A stretch of 19,365 nucleotides of DNA, taken from positions 1-19,365 of the forward strand of contig JAGCSL010000052.1 in the NCBI GenBank assembly GCA_017964115.1, given 5' to 3'. Both the position numbers and the translations under genes were made by a program. The notes under the pieces were generated by a model. That model was not told the DNA's origin and did not search any database. It saw only the letters and a program-made list of their open reading frames with translations. This DNA is from Candidatus Saccharimonadota bacterium (GTDB lineage Bacteria > Patescibacteriota > Saccharimonadia > Saccharimonadales > Saccharimonadaceae). This document shows, piece after piece, positions 6,277 to 14,044 of the stretch. The stretch's first letter is position 1. Each line of letters opens with the position of its first letter.

Positions 6277-8840
6277 TTAACAACAAGTCAAAATCTAAAC
6301 TAAAATATTTCGCATGCTTTATTATGGGACTCTTTTTCTGTCTCATCCTCAGCCAAAACTCATGTTTTGCTGCAGTAGGGCAGCAGGGATTATCCGACGG
6401 TCAACGAGACTTGTTTTCTTCGAACCGTATTAAATTCTATAACCCTGGCGAGTGTATGGGTAAAAACATGCTCTCTGCTTCTTGTTTCTTAGTAGACACC
6501 AGCACTGAACCTATGGACTCCTGGTACGCTGAAGGTTGTATCAACAACGGTGAGTGTACGTCAGGCATATACGCTTCAGTTATGTTTACTAGCTCTGGCA
6601 GTCCTAATCATTTTCTTCTGAGTGACACTAAGGTCGACCCAGAAATGGGCGATTTGCAATATATCTACGCTGAAAATTACGACATTGAGTTCGACGCCTA
6701 TCAGGGCTGGATTGCGAAATTTACTCCTAACGGCGGTAACAGCACTACGAAGTATTATTGGATTGTATTGCCAGATAAGGCCTATACTACCGCTTTCGGC
6801 GAAACCTATGTAGCAACCTTCGAGAACCTTAGTGAACCAGTTTATTTCATTACCTATGATGCACACGCATGTCCGCATCAGAGCGAACATTATTGCGAAC
6901 AGGCGCAATCTAACCCAGAAGGCGTCATGATCGGCAAACAATTCCTAGGAGCATTTTCAAAGGGTGGCGGCAACTATACCGCAGCCGCAAAAAAGTTCGG
7001 CAAATTACAATCATTCTGTAGAATCAAGGGTCGCGGTGACGTCTTGGCGCACGAAAATGGTACCGGCTCAGCCAGCTCGGGTGGCGGCGGCGGTTCTAGC
7101 TCGTCCAGCTCCAGCTCATCTAGCACAAGTTCAACTGACTCTGGCAGTAGCGCATCATCGAATTCCGGAGAAAAATGCGCCAAGCTCGGCGAAATGCGCA
7201 AAAAAATGTGGGATGAAGCTTCGCAAAAAGATAAAGAGAGCTTCATGAAAACCGTCAAGGAGGAAGTCCACGATATTGCCGGTGTTGAAATTTATATGAA
7301 CCAAATCGTTGCTAAACATGGTTCCGACGGCACATTGCATGATTGGCTTACTGGGCAATGCGAGGCTTACCGACCTAAAAGTGCGTCCTGTACCGGTAGC
7401 CACAAAATTACAGACGAAGAGCAGAAATGGATTGACGAAGCTCTCGAGGGAAGCAATAACGTTAGATTTGCAATCGGTAATGCAACCGGGGGCAGTGATG
7501 TTGGCGCAGGCAAAATCGTTTGTGTCTGGGATGGCAAGAAATGTCGCGACGACGTCGATTATGAGAAACAAGGCGGTAAAGGTAAGTGTAATGTTTATTC
7601 CTCTAGCGCAAGCTTCGGCGAATGTCTCGGCATGGAGGGGAAAGATAACTGGGCCGACGACTTCAAAGACAACTGTGGCGCTAATTGTAACTCATTCGAA
7701 GGCGACTATCCTCAATATTACCAGGGTAATTACAGCGAAAGCGATCACGAAAACTCCAAAGAAGACTGGACGGGGATACCATATGGCCAAGGCACCGTAT
7801 CAAGCTCTGGCTGCGGCCCAACTTCTATGGCGATGCTTGCCACGGTCGCTTCGGGACAGGACGTTTATCCGCAAGACGTCATCAGGCTCACAAAATCAAC
7901 TGGCTCATATACTACCACTTCACCAACAGAACTCGATCCAATAGTTGGTAAAGAATATGGCTTCGAAGTTGTTAACGAAACTTATTCGTCCAAATCCGAC
8001 GCCTATAACAAGATGAAAGACTACCTAAGCAAAGGCTATATGATCCACTTATCTGGCGATGGATACTATGAAGGTCTCTCGACCTATGCCACCGCCGGAC
8101 ACTATATCGGAGTATTCAGCATAGATGGTAGCGGCGACAAAGTTTGGATTGCTAACTCTGCTACCAAAAACAGCGAAAGATCACTTCAAAGTGTAGCTGA
8201 TTTTATCCATAACGGCGTATTTACCGCCATCAAAGGCGGCGGCGGCGGAGGCGCATGCTTCAATTATTGTAATGGCAACAGTCGCGTAGGCGATGGTGGC
8301 CTTACCTTCGAACAAGCTAAAACCTTTATGATGCATTATGGCGCGAATAAAAATAATAGCTCTGCAAACGCAGTTGGCTCCTTGTGGAACTTCTGTAACG
8401 GCGGAGGCTCCAACTGTGTCACATTCTCAGCCTTCTTTATGTATAAATTCACTAATATTCCAAATAAAGGCGCAACCGGTAACGGTAACCAAGTTGTAGA
8501 TACGGTGGTAGGATGGAACGTTGGTGCCACTCGCGGTACCGAACCGCAAGTATGGGCCATCGTAAGTACCGACCCGATTCATACAGCCGTAGTACTAGGA
8601 CACCATGACGGAAAGTGGATCGTCGGTCACGCTAGCTGTAAGTATGACGGTAAAGGCGAAGGTAATGGCGGCAATGGTAGCCTAGACGGCGACAATAAAG
8701 GTGGCGGTTCCGGTTTCGTCGCTCTCGAGGAAAGTGATGATCCAGCAAAATGGCAGTGGATGGCTCCTGGAGTTAGGTTTGCTTATCCGAGCGAAGTATA
8801 CGTAGATAAAATAGAGGAGTATTTGGAAAGTGGCGTCTAA
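6273..8840 (+). CDS. Secreted bimodular hydrolase: C39-like peptidase plus CHAP-like domain
   Basis: An 855-aa exported protein. A Sec signal peptide lies at about 1-33 with likely cleavage at CFA|AVG. The N-terminal part (34-270) is unassigned and Cys-rich, followed by a Gly/Ser linker (about 268-300). Residues about 310-420 include AGVEIYMNQIVAKHG and LHDWLTG, which faintly recall SleB-like wall hydrolases. Residues about 500-650 are a peptidase C39-like papain fold with C514 (SSGCGPTSM), H610 (AGHYIG) and N628 (IANSAT). A poly-Gly hinge follows, then a CHAP/NlpC-like module at about 670-855 with C715 (SNCVTFSAFF) and His at 770 or 786. Both modules keep candidate Cys-His pairs, so it may cut peptidoglycan cross-links or surface peptides of the cell itself or of a host. 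It is coupled to the upstream gene by ATGA, with GAGAGG ahead, and overlaps the next gene by 11 nt. Exact substrates are unknown. Confidence 0.82.
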   Translation: MINNKSKSKLKYFACFIMGLFFCLILSQNSCFAAVGQQGLSDGQRDLFSSNRIKFYNPGECMGKNMLSASCFLVDTSTEPMDSWYAEGCINNGECTSGIYASVMFTSSGSPNHFLLSDTKVDPEMGDLQYIYAENYDIEFDAYQGWIAKFTPNGGNSTTKYYWIVLPDKAYTTAFGETYVATFENLSEPVYFITYDAHACPHQSEHYCEQAQSNPEGVMIGKQFLGAFSKGGGNYTAAAKKFGKLQSFCRIKGRGDVLAHENGTGSASSGGGGGSSSSSSSSSSTSSTDSGSSASSNSGEKCAKLGEMRKKMWDEASQKDKESFMKTVKEEVHDIAGVEIYMNQIVAKHGSDGTLHDWLTGQCEAYRPKSASCTGSHKITDEEQKWIDEALEGSNNVRFAIGNATGGSDVGAGKIVCVWDGKKCRDDVDYEKQGGKGKCNVYSSSASFGECLGMEGKDNWADDFKDNCGANCNSFEGDYPQYYQGNYSESDHENSKEDWTGIPYGQGTVSSSGCGPTSMAMLATVASGQDVYPQDVIRLTKSTGSYTTTSPTELDPIVGKEYGFEVVNETYSSKSDAYNKMKDYLSKGYMIHLSGDGYYEGLSTYATAGHYIGVFSIDGSGDKVWIANSATKNSERSLQSVADFIHNGVFTAIKGGGGGGACFNYCNGNSRVGDGGLTFEQAKTFMMHYGANKNNSSANAVGSLWNFCNGGGSNCVTFSAFFMYKFTNIPNKGATGNGNQVVDTVVGWNVGATRGTEPQVWAIVSTDPIHTAVVLGHHDGKWIVGHASCKYDGKGEGNGGNGSLDGDNKGGGSGFVALEESDDPAKWQWMAPGVRFAYPSEVYVDKIEEYLESGV

Positions 8841-9606
8841 TCGATTTAAACTATTCGAAAACGATAACGGGCATATGAGATTAAGCCCATTAGGCCTAGC
8901 TTTTATCGCCTTTCAAATCGTGCTATTTGTGACAATATTCATCATCATAATATGGTTCAATAATGACAAATTGCCGGACGACGATATTACTCGTTACGAG
9001 AGAATACCAGAGCTCACCATTGAAGGCCTAGCGGATAGGGCGCCAATCTTGACCGAAACAGAAATTGTCGATATCCAGAAAAAAGTTTTTCAAATTGTCA
9101 GCGAAAACACCAATAAAATAAATGTCGACAAAATTAAAGCAACCATCCGCGATGGCGAAACACATGCACAAACTTTCAACGGAAATTCAAAGTATATGAA
9201 TATGATACTTGATATTCCGGATCTAGAGCAGTCATACGAAGTATTCTATGGTTCTAATGCAATGCTCAACCCAGGCATATCAACATTCGTGCTATGCATA
9301 GACGACCACACGCAGATTATCTATGATAATTTCGAATGTAAAAGTAGCGACAGCGAGTCGATCAGGGAACAAGTTGTAACAACATATTTGAAATACTTCA
9401 GATTTGAGTATTTCTCCGCCTACATCGATCCAGAAAAGCCAGACACTGTCGTCCTTAGTCCTTCGGTTACGTTTAATAACAGCGAGGCGACTAAAGCTAA
9501 ATACATTAAAGAAGTCAAAGAAGCCATCGATTCACTAGGCGTATCCTCAGAATCCTACGATTATTACGTCCGTACTGCCAAAGACGTCAACTACGAAAGA
9601 AACTAA
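8830..9606 (+). CDS. Single-span membrane protein of unknown function
   Basis: A 258-aa protein starting at GTG 8830, inside the end of the hydrolase gene, with AGAGGAG about 10 nt upstream. The cytoplasmic N-terminus (about 22 residues) is followed by a strongly hydrophobic span at about 22-43 (AFQIVLFVTIFIIIIWF) and an outer domain of about 210 residues. I do not recognise the domain. It has mixed alpha/beta composition, few Cys, and a clear repeat-free core (ILDIPDLEQSYEVFYGSN). Third and last gene of the operon with the PEGA protein and the secreted hydrolase. Its N-in, one-span topology mirrors the PEGA protein, so the two may form an envelope complex that positions the hydrolase (inference only). 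The stop is followed at once by a bidirectional terminator. Confidence 0.72.
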   Translation: MASNRFKLFENDNGHMRLSPLGLAFIAFQIVLFVTIFIIIIWFNNDKLPDDDITRYERIPELTIEGLADRAPILTETEIVDIQKKVFQIVSENTNKINVDKIKATIRDGETHAQTFNGNSKYMNMILDIPDLEQSYEVFYGSNAMLNPGISTFVLCIDDHTQIIYDNFECKSSDSESIREQVVTTYLKYFRFEYFSAYIDPEKPDTVVLSPSVTFNNSEATKAKYIKEVKEAIDSLGVSSESYDYYVRTAKDVNYERN

Positions 9607-9608
9607 AA

Positions 9609-9626
9609 AATGCCCTTCGGGGCATT
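9609..9626. terminator. Bidirectional terminator between the surface operon and tRNA-Glu
   Basis: A 7-bp stem AATGCCC/GGGCATT with a TTCG tetraloop. On the plus strand CTTTCTTATTT follows. On the minus strand it is followed by a run of six T and lies 11 nt beyond the tRNA 3' end, so it can serve both converging transcripts. Confidence 0.8.
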
Positions 9627-9636
9627 CTTTCTTATT

Positions 9637-9713
9637 TGGTGATCCCGGAGGGAGTCGAACCCTCGATTTTCTGGATGAGAACCAGACGTCCTAGACCACT
9701 AGACGACGGGACC
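9637..9713 (-). tRNA. tRNA-Glu (anticodon CTC)
   Basis: A 77-nt cloverleaf read on the minus strand. The acceptor stem is GGTCCCG/CGGGATC with one G-U, the D arm GTCTAGTGGTCTAGGAC is typical of tRNA-Glu, and the anticodon stem is TCTGG/CCAGA around loop TTCTCAT with anticodon CTC. The T arm is GAGGG-TTCGACT-CCCTC. The CCA end is encoded. It reads GAG codons. A CTC-anticodon isoacceptor alongside the usual TTC one is common but not universal. Confidence 0.95.
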
Positions 9714-9745
9714 AATACGATTATTTTAACAGAAGCACCTCTCTT

Positions 9746-9801
9746 TTGCAAATTCAAGAAACATGGTATAATATTTATAACGTTTAGCGGAATAAACCGC
9801 T
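9746..9801 (+). promoter_or_regulatory. Promoter and leader hairpin of the vanZ-like gene
   Basis: TTGCAA (9746-9751), a 15-bp spacer and extended -10 TGG-TATAAT (hexamer 9767-9772) are present, with a predicted start near 9779. AGCGG (9786-9790) pairs with CCGCT (9797-9801), and GTTTAG at 9782 could also pair with CTAAAC near 9816. GGGAG precedes the ATG at 9826 by about 12 nt. Confidence 0.55.
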
Positions 9802-9825
9802 GCGGAACGGGAGTGTCTAAACAAA

Positions 9826-10284
9826 ATGAAAACAATTCGTCGCTATTGGCGCATTATCTTTCCAATTTTCTTTATCGTTCTAATCTGGATTTTCTCTGGT
9901 ATGAACGGCCAAAGCTCACATAATCAATCAAGCGATTTCGCTTCAGCTTTCGGCATTACAAACGCTTTCGCTCGCAAGTTAGCCCATTTTGTTCTATTTG
10001 GTGCACTCGGCTATTCCATTAGTAGCTTCGTTAAGGGCCTCCATACCGCCGAATTCCCGAACTTCAACCTAATTCTTTATCCAATTATTCTCTGTGTCGT
10101 ATATGGCGCTATCGATGAAGTACATCAGCTCACAATCATCGGTCGCAACGCCACTATTGGCGATGTCTTTATCGACTTCCTTGCTGGTATAATTGGCACA
10201 CTCGTTTACGTAATCATTTTCTGTTTCTGGCGTCGCTGGCGCATTCATCGCCAACTTCGACAAATCCAAAAAGTCGCCCAATAA
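9826..10284 (+). CDS. VanZ-like family membrane protein
   Basis: A 152-aa integral membrane protein with four predicted spans. The family signatures are all present: FSGMNGQSS near residue 23-31, RKLAHFVLFGALGY in span 2, and YGAIDEVHQLTIIGRNATIGDVFIDFLAGIIG in the second half (family DExHQ...R.a...D...d..G). The founder VanZ gives low-level teicoplanin resistance, but most members are chromosomal proteins of unknown envelope function, so no resistance phenotype should be read from this. The C-terminus is basic (RRWRIHRQ) and probably cytoplasmic. It is monocistronic between its own promoter and terminator. Confidence 0.9.
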   Translation: MKTIRRYWRIIFPIFFIVLIWIFSGMNGQSSHNQSSDFASAFGITNAFARKLAHFVLFGALGYSISSFVKGLHTAEFPNFNLILYPIILCVVYGAIDEVHQLTIIGRNATIGDVFIDFLAGIIGTLVYVIIFCFWRRWRIHRQLRQIQKVAQ

Positions 10285-10286
10285 AA

Positions 10287-10313
10287 AATGCAGCCTCTCG
10301 GGGCTGTATTTTT
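10287..10313 (+). terminator. Intrinsic terminator of the vanZ-like gene
   Basis: A 9-bp stem (AATGCAGCC with GGCTGTATT, one G-U) and loop TCTCGG, followed by T5 counting the stem end. Confidence 0.8.
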
Positions 10314-10338
10314 AAAGCATATATCTATTATATCACAC

Positions 10339-10367
10339 TTGCGCTAATTTGTCAATTTTGCTAAAAT
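10339..10367 (+). promoter_or_regulatory. Leaderless promoter of der
   Basis: TTGCGC (10339-10344), a 17-bp spacer and extended -10 TGC-TAAAAT (hexamer 10362-10367) are present. Only 7 nt separate the -10 from the ATG at 10375, so the mRNA should begin at the start codon. No Shine-Dalgarno is present. Confidence 0.65.
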
Positions 10368-10374
10368 ATAAGAT

Positions 10375-11676
10375 ATGAAATTACCGGTAGTAGCAATCAT
10401 CGGCCAGACCAACGCTGGCAAATCTAGTCTCTTCAATCGCCTTGTGCGTAAGTCGCAAGCCATCGTCGCTCGCGAAGCTGGCACCACGCGTGATAACGTG
10501 GTCGGCAAAGTTGAAGGGAAGTATATTTTGATCGATACCGCCGGTCTTAAAGATCCTGACGACGATTTTGAAGCTAACATCCAGAACCAAATCGATGACG
10601 CTGTCAATTCTGCCGACCTGATTCTAATCGCAATGGACTCGACTAAATACCCGAACCACGACGATAAGCTCATCGCCAAAAAAGCACTCAAGTCCGGCAA
10701 GCCGACCATGCTCCTACTTAACAAATCTGACCTTGGCGACGCTTTGCCGCTCGAAGAATTCTATAGTCTCGGCATCAAGAACCCGCTCCGTGTTTCCGCC
10801 ACTACTGGCGTTCATTTAAACGAACTCCGCGACAATATCGACCGCGAGCTCAACGCACTCGGTTTTAATTTAAGCGAAAAAGAGCAGCAAAATAAGGCAC
10901 TTAAAATCGCCCTCATTGGTCGCCCAAACGTGGGCAAATCCAGTCTCTTTAATTCGCTCGCTAAAAAACAGCAAGCAATTGTCGCTAATCTTTCTGGCAC
11001 CACCCGTGATATTAATCGCACTGAACTCAAGTACAAAGGTCAAACTATCGAATTGCTCGACACCGCCGGCCTACGTAAACCCGGCAAAAGGGAAGTTGGC
11101 ATCGAAAAGTTCAGCGCTCTCCGCAGTCTCGCCGCCATCGAAGAGGCTGACGTTTGCTGTCTTCTTGTCGACAGCACTGAACCGCACTCTAAACTCGATC
11201 AATCACTTGCTGGCGAAATTATCAAAGCTGGCAAAGGTATTATTCTCGTCGTTACTAAAACCGATCTAGAACATAAAGACACCGACGAAATTCTCGATAA
11301 TCTCGAATATGATTTCAACTTCGCACCATTTGCGCCAGTCATCATGACTTCCAGTGTCACCGGCAAAAATGTCACTAAAATTTTCGAACTCGCCCAGCAA
11401 ATCGATCAAGCTCGCCACGCTGAGCTTAAAACTTCAGATCTCAATAAATTACTTGAGGATGCCGTTCGCGCACACCCACCGGCCGGACTCAAAAATACTC
11501 ATCCAAAACTTCGTTATATGGTTCAAACTGACACTTGCCCACCGTGGTTCGTAGTCTACGGTAGTAATCTTAGTCTACTGCACTGGAGCTACAAGCGTTA
11601 TCTTGAACGCCGTCTACGCGAAGCTTACGACTTCACCGGCACACCAATCTTTTTCAGTTTCCGAAATCGCGACTAA
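10375..11676 (+). CDS. der: Ribosome-assembly GTPase Der (EngA)
   Basis: A 433-aa tandem-GTPase protein that acts in 50S ribosomal subunit maturation. GTPase 1 has G1 GQTNAGKS at 10-17 (family GRPNVGKS, so Arg, Pro and Val are replaced), TTRD, DTAG and NKSD. GTPase 2 has G1 GRPNVGKS at 182-189, TTRDIN, DTAGL, and TKTD in place of the usual NKxD at G4. The C-terminal KH-like domain runs from about 350 to the end (SDLNKLLEDAVRAHPP ... YLERRLREAYDFTGTPIFFSFR), as in other Der proteins. Length is at the short end of the usual range. The ATG is set by the start of homology and lies just after the -10, so the gene is probably translated from a leaderless mRNA. The promoter of the next gene begins inside its last codons. 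Confidence 0.97.
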   Translation: MKLPVVAIIGQTNAGKSSLFNRLVRKSQAIVAREAGTTRDNVVGKVEGKYILIDTAGLKDPDDDFEANIQNQIDDAVNSADLILIAMDSTKYPNHDDKLIAKKALKSGKPTMLLLNKSDLGDALPLEEFYSLGIKNPLRVSATTGVHLNELRDNIDRELNALGFNLSEKEQQNKALKIALIGRPNVGKSSLFNSLAKKQQAIVANLSGTTRDINRTELKYKGQTIELLDTAGLRKPGKREVGIEKFSALRSLAAIEEADVCCLLVDSTEPHSKLDQSLAGEIIKAGKGIILVVTKTDLEHKDTDEILDNLEYDFNFAPFAPVIMTSSVTGKNVTKIFELAQQIDQARHAELKTSDLNKLLEDAVRAHPPAGLKNTHPKLRYMVQTDTCPPWFVVYGSNLSLLHWSYKRYLERRLREAYDFTGTPIFFSFRNRD

Positions 11677-11687
11677 TTTGTTATTAT
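11658..11687 (+). promoter_or_regulatory. Putative promoter of phoH2
   Basis: Extended -10 TGT-TATTAT (hexamer 11682-11687) has a weak -35 TTTCCG (11658-11663) at 18 bp. It overlaps the 3' end of der. Predicted start near 11694. Confidence 0.45.
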
Positions 11688-11703
11688 AGATACAGATAGA
11701 GTG

Positions 11704-11730
11704 GGCTTAAGTACAATCTTAAGCCTATTT
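11704..11730 (+). promoter_or_regulatory. Leader hairpin of phoH2
   Basis: GGCTTAAG (11704-11711) pairs perfectly with CTTAAGCC (11718-11725) around loop TACAAT, followed by TATTTT. It lies about 10 nt after the predicted transcription start. It may end der transcripts, act as an attenuator, or protect the 5' end. The ribosome site AAAAGGAGG sits 7 nt before the ATG at 11774. Confidence 0.55.
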
Positions 11731-11773
11731 TGTCTTGGCTCTTTAGCATACACGTCGAAAAGGAGGGGTTTAT

Positions 11774-13222
11774 ATGGCTAAAAGAAAAGAGTTCCATTCT
11801 GCACTCGTACCAGCACTCGACGCACTCATTGGTGATCCTGCGCTAATTTCGCCACCCAGAGGTGGCAAGAAGAAGGCGGATGATCTCTACATCCCCGCGC
11901 AGTACATTGATCGCATTCGTGAGTTTCGCGACGAACAAAGTAGCCGCGGAGAATCCGCGACGAAGCTGTTAGGCGCCTTTGCGCGCATCTTAGAGGCAAT
12001 CCATTATAACAATCGCGATGAAGTTTTCGTTTGCGCTAATGGCATGAAAATCCATTTCGTGCCCAGCTCCCAACTGAAACTCGTCAGCACTAATGGACGT
12101 ACAGGCTCTACGACACATGCGCTTGCAACCGCACGTTACGTTCAAGAAAAAATCGGAAAGGATAACGTTGCAATTCTTACGGGCGATAGCTATATGTCGG
12201 CAAAAGCTTTAGCGGACGACATTGATGTTGCTCACATCAATCCCGACGTCTATACTGGCCGTCGCGAACTGGAGTTGCCAGAGGAACTCTATGGTGATTG
12301 GTTTAATCATCGTCATATCTCGGCCGAGGCTTTTGCGAAGGCGTTTCCAGAGGAAAAGCCCTTATTGCTCAATGAATTTGTCGAGTTCGTTATCGATCCG
12401 AGCATGGCGTCTAGTTACGGAGTGCATTGCCTCTGCAATTTCGCGCAAACGATTGGTCGCTTTGAGTTCGATAAAAACAAAGGCAGCGGGGAACTACGTC
12501 AGCTACATTATATCGATGATCTGCCACGTAGCATTCAACCTCGTTCAGCCGGTCAGGCAATGTTAGCGGAAGTCCTGATGGCTCCAGCCGACGAAATTCC
12601 AATCGTGATTTGCCCAGCCGTCTTCGGTACTGGTAAGACCTACCTGTCTGTCGCTATTGGACTCCATCTTACGAGCGATAAAAACGCTGAATACGATCGT
12701 ATTTTCGTTGTGCCGCGCGATGCCGAGCTCGGTAAAGAAATTGGGTTCTTGCCCGGTGACGAGCGCGAAAAAACGCTCGCCAAAGCCATGCCTATTGTCG
12801 ATAATGTTCGCGCATATATCAAAAACAAGGGCGATCGCAAGAAGGGCAATCTCGAAATGACCGCTCAGGACATCAGCAAGCGCGTCGAGATGACTATTGA
12901 GCAGAATTTCGAATTTGTCTCTATTATCAACATGGGCGGACGTTCGATTTCTGATTGCTGGATCATCTACGATGAATCGCAGGATATGGAGCGCTTCCAG
13001 ATCAATCAGCTCATGAAGCGAATTGGCGACGGCTCCAAGATGGTGATCACCGGCGACCCGAATCAGGTCTTCAACAAGCATATGAACTACCACAGTAACG
13101 GCCTCATGTATGCCGCTACTAAAATGGCTGGTAGCCCATACGCCGCTGTCGTAACCATGACGGAAGCTGAAATTACTCGTTCTGAGGCCGCACGCGAAAT
13201 CGCCCGTCTCCTTGACCACTAA
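11774..13222 (+). CDS. PhoH2-type protein: degenerate PIN domain plus PhoH ATPase
   Basis: A 482-aa protein of the PIN-PhoH (PhoH2/YlaK) type, in which known members act as RNA-unwinding, RNA-cutting ATPases. Residues about 1-230 resemble a PIN domain with IPAQYIDRIREFRDEQSSRG in the place of the family VIPxxVLEELD...R segment and VAILTGDSYMSAKA matching the late LTxDxxxxxKA motif. The opening Asp motif (VLDTNVL) is not clear: ALDALIGDP is shorter. The PhoH part starts at IQPRSAGQ. Walker A AVFGTGKT is at 282-289, followed by LGKEIGFLPGDEREKTLAKAMPIVDNV, Walker B IIYDESQD with D400/E401, and TGDPNQ. AAAAGGAGG 7 nt upstream fixes the start. Unlike free PhoH2 toxins of toxin-antitoxin pairs, no small antitoxin gene precedes it. 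ATPase identity is sure; nuclease activity is doubtful. Confidence 0.88.
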   Translation: MAKRKEFHSALVPALDALIGDPALISPPRGGKKKADDLYIPAQYIDRIREFRDEQSSRGESATKLLGAFARILEAIHYNNRDEVFVCANGMKIHFVPSSQLKLVSTNGRTGSTTHALATARYVQEKIGKDNVAILTGDSYMSAKALADDIDVAHINPDVYTGRRELELPEELYGDWFNHRHISAEAFAKAFPEEKPLLLNEFVEFVIDPSMASSYGVHCLCNFAQTIGRFEFDKNKGSGELRQLHYIDDLPRSIQPRSAGQAMLAEVLMAPADEIPIVICPAVFGTGKTYLSVAIGLHLTSDKNAEYDRIFVVPRDAELGKEIGFLPGDEREKTLAKAMPIVDNVRAYIKNKGDRKKGNLEMTAQDISKRVEMTIEQNFEFVSIINMGGRSISDCWIIYDESQDMERFQINQLMKRIGDGSKMVITGDPNQVFNKHMNYHSNGLMYAATKMAGSPYAAVVTMTEAEITRSEAAREIARLLDH

Positions 13223-13240
13223 TGACGATGATGCAATGTT

Positions 13241-13265
13241 CCAGTTGCGCTATTCTGGTTTTTTT
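13241..13265 (+). terminator. Weak terminator-like hairpin after phoH2
   Basis: CCAG (13241-13244) pairs with CTGG (13255-13258), followed directly by seven T. The stem is only 4 bp, so termination here would be weak. A stronger one follows at 13299. Confidence 0.35.
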
Positions 13266-13298
13266 AACTGCTAAAAAGATCTAGTCAGAATGCTCAGC

Positions 13299-13330
13299 AA
13301 AAAGGGCCGACACTCCTGTCGGCTCTTTTT
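13299..13330 (+). terminator. Intrinsic terminator of phoH2
   Basis: GCCGAC (13306-13311) pairs with GTCGGC (13318-13323), extended by G-U, G-C and an A5/T5 run on both sides. The T run is on the plus strand side as expected. The A and T runs also make it usable in reverse. Confidence 0.85.
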
Positions 13331-13333
13331 CTA

Positions 13334-13342
13334 TGTTAAAAT
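13334..13342 (+). promoter_or_regulatory. Leaderless extended -10 promoter of pth
   Basis: TGT-TAAAAT ends 6 nt before the ATG at 13349. There is no recognisable -35, since the upstream bases belong to the terminator. No Shine-Dalgarno is present. Confidence 0.55.
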
Positions 13343-13348
13343 TTAGCT

Positions 13349-13870
13349 ATGAAAATAATCGTTGGTTTCGGCAATCCTGGTAGTAAATATAATTTTACCC
13401 GTCATAACCTCGGTTTTTTGGCGCTCGATTTTTACGCCAAAGTTCACAAGCTCGACTGGCAGAATAAGCCAAAATTTAATGCCATTGTTGCCAAAGACGA
13501 CGAATATGACATATTGTTTGTTAAATCTCAAACCTTTTACAATGAAGTTGGCCAATGTATTCGCGCTGTTTGCGACTTTTATAAGGCTTCACCGCAAAAC
13601 CTACTTATTATTTGTGACGATTTTAATCTCGAATTCGGCAAGATTCGCTTCCGCGAGCGGGGCAGTGCGGGCGGGAATAATGGCCTAAAATCTCTTGTTT
13701 CACATCTGGGCACTGACGATTTTCCGCGCTTGCGTATTGGTACCGCCAACGATAGCGTGCGTAGCCAAATTGGCGACACTGATTTTGTACTCTCGCGTTT
13801 TACTGATTCAGAATACGAAAAACTTCCCCAAATCCTTCGCGAAATTGAAGATTTTATTGTAAAATACTAA
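13349..13870 (+). CDS. pth: Peptidyl-tRNA hydrolase
   Basis: A 173-aa enzyme that releases tRNA from peptidyl-tRNA dropped by ribosomes. Motifs: GFGNPGSKYNFTRHNLGF at 6-23 with the catalytic His at 19 and Asn at 8, SQTFYNEVG (family PQTFMNxSG) with the substrate-binding Asn, DDFNLEFGKIRFRERGSAGG with the conserved Asp, and NNGLKSL. The family usually has GGHNGLK; here the His is Asn (GGNNGLK), a substitution also known in some other Pth proteins as far as I recall. It is slightly shorter than the usual 185-195 aa, mostly at the C-terminus. It is monocistronic, and the start agrees with the family N-terminus and the adjacent -10. Confidence 0.96.
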   Translation: MKIIVGFGNPGSKYNFTRHNLGFLALDFYAKVHKLDWQNKPKFNAIVAKDDEYDILFVKSQTFYNEVGQCIRAVCDFYKASPQNLLIICDDFNLEFGKIRFRERGSAGGNNGLKSLVSHLGTDDFPRLRIGTANDSVRSQIGDTDFVLSRFTDSEYEKLPQILREIEDFIVKY

Positions 13871-14009
13871 TTTTTAGCCATTTTTTAGGCATTTTATAAC
13901 ACTTTTTTCAAAAATAACAATAAGCATTTTCACCTCTGTAAAATGCCCTCTAATCTGTTAAAAATCAGACATATCACCATAGATTTTATAAAAAAATATG
14001 TAAAAACTA
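13871..14009. other. AT-rich spacer after pth
   Basis: 139 bp of very AT-rich DNA with no open frame of note and no convincing terminator for pth. It leads into the ncRNA promoter. ATTTTTTAGGCATTTTATAA and a later TAAAATGCC (near 13938) are partly complementary (GGCATTTTA/TAAAATGCC) and could form a long-range hairpin that ends the pth transcript. Confidence 0.4.
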
Positions 14010-14038
14010 TTGCATTATATGCAAATACGTGCTATAAT
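14010..14038 (+). promoter_or_regulatory. Strong promoter of the ncRNA gene
   Basis: TTGCAT (14010-14015), a 17-bp spacer and extended -10 TGC-TATAAT (perfect hexamer 14033-14038) are present. This is one of the two closest matches to consensus in the window, alongside hppA. Predicted start near 14045. Confidence 0.75.
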
Positions 14039-14044
14039 TCAGAC

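Noticed and set aside
7309..7944. 211-codon frame inside the secreted hydrolase gene
   Set aside because: It overlaps the C39 region whose catalytic motifs are in the other frame; no recognisable domain.
9826..10284. Glycopeptide resistance gene vanZ
   Set aside because: Only the VanZ-like family is supported. No vanA-type cluster is present, and most family members are not resistance genes.
12563..13219. 218-codon minus-strand frame over phoH2
   Set aside because: It is antisense to the conserved PhoH ATPase motifs and lacks a ribosome site.
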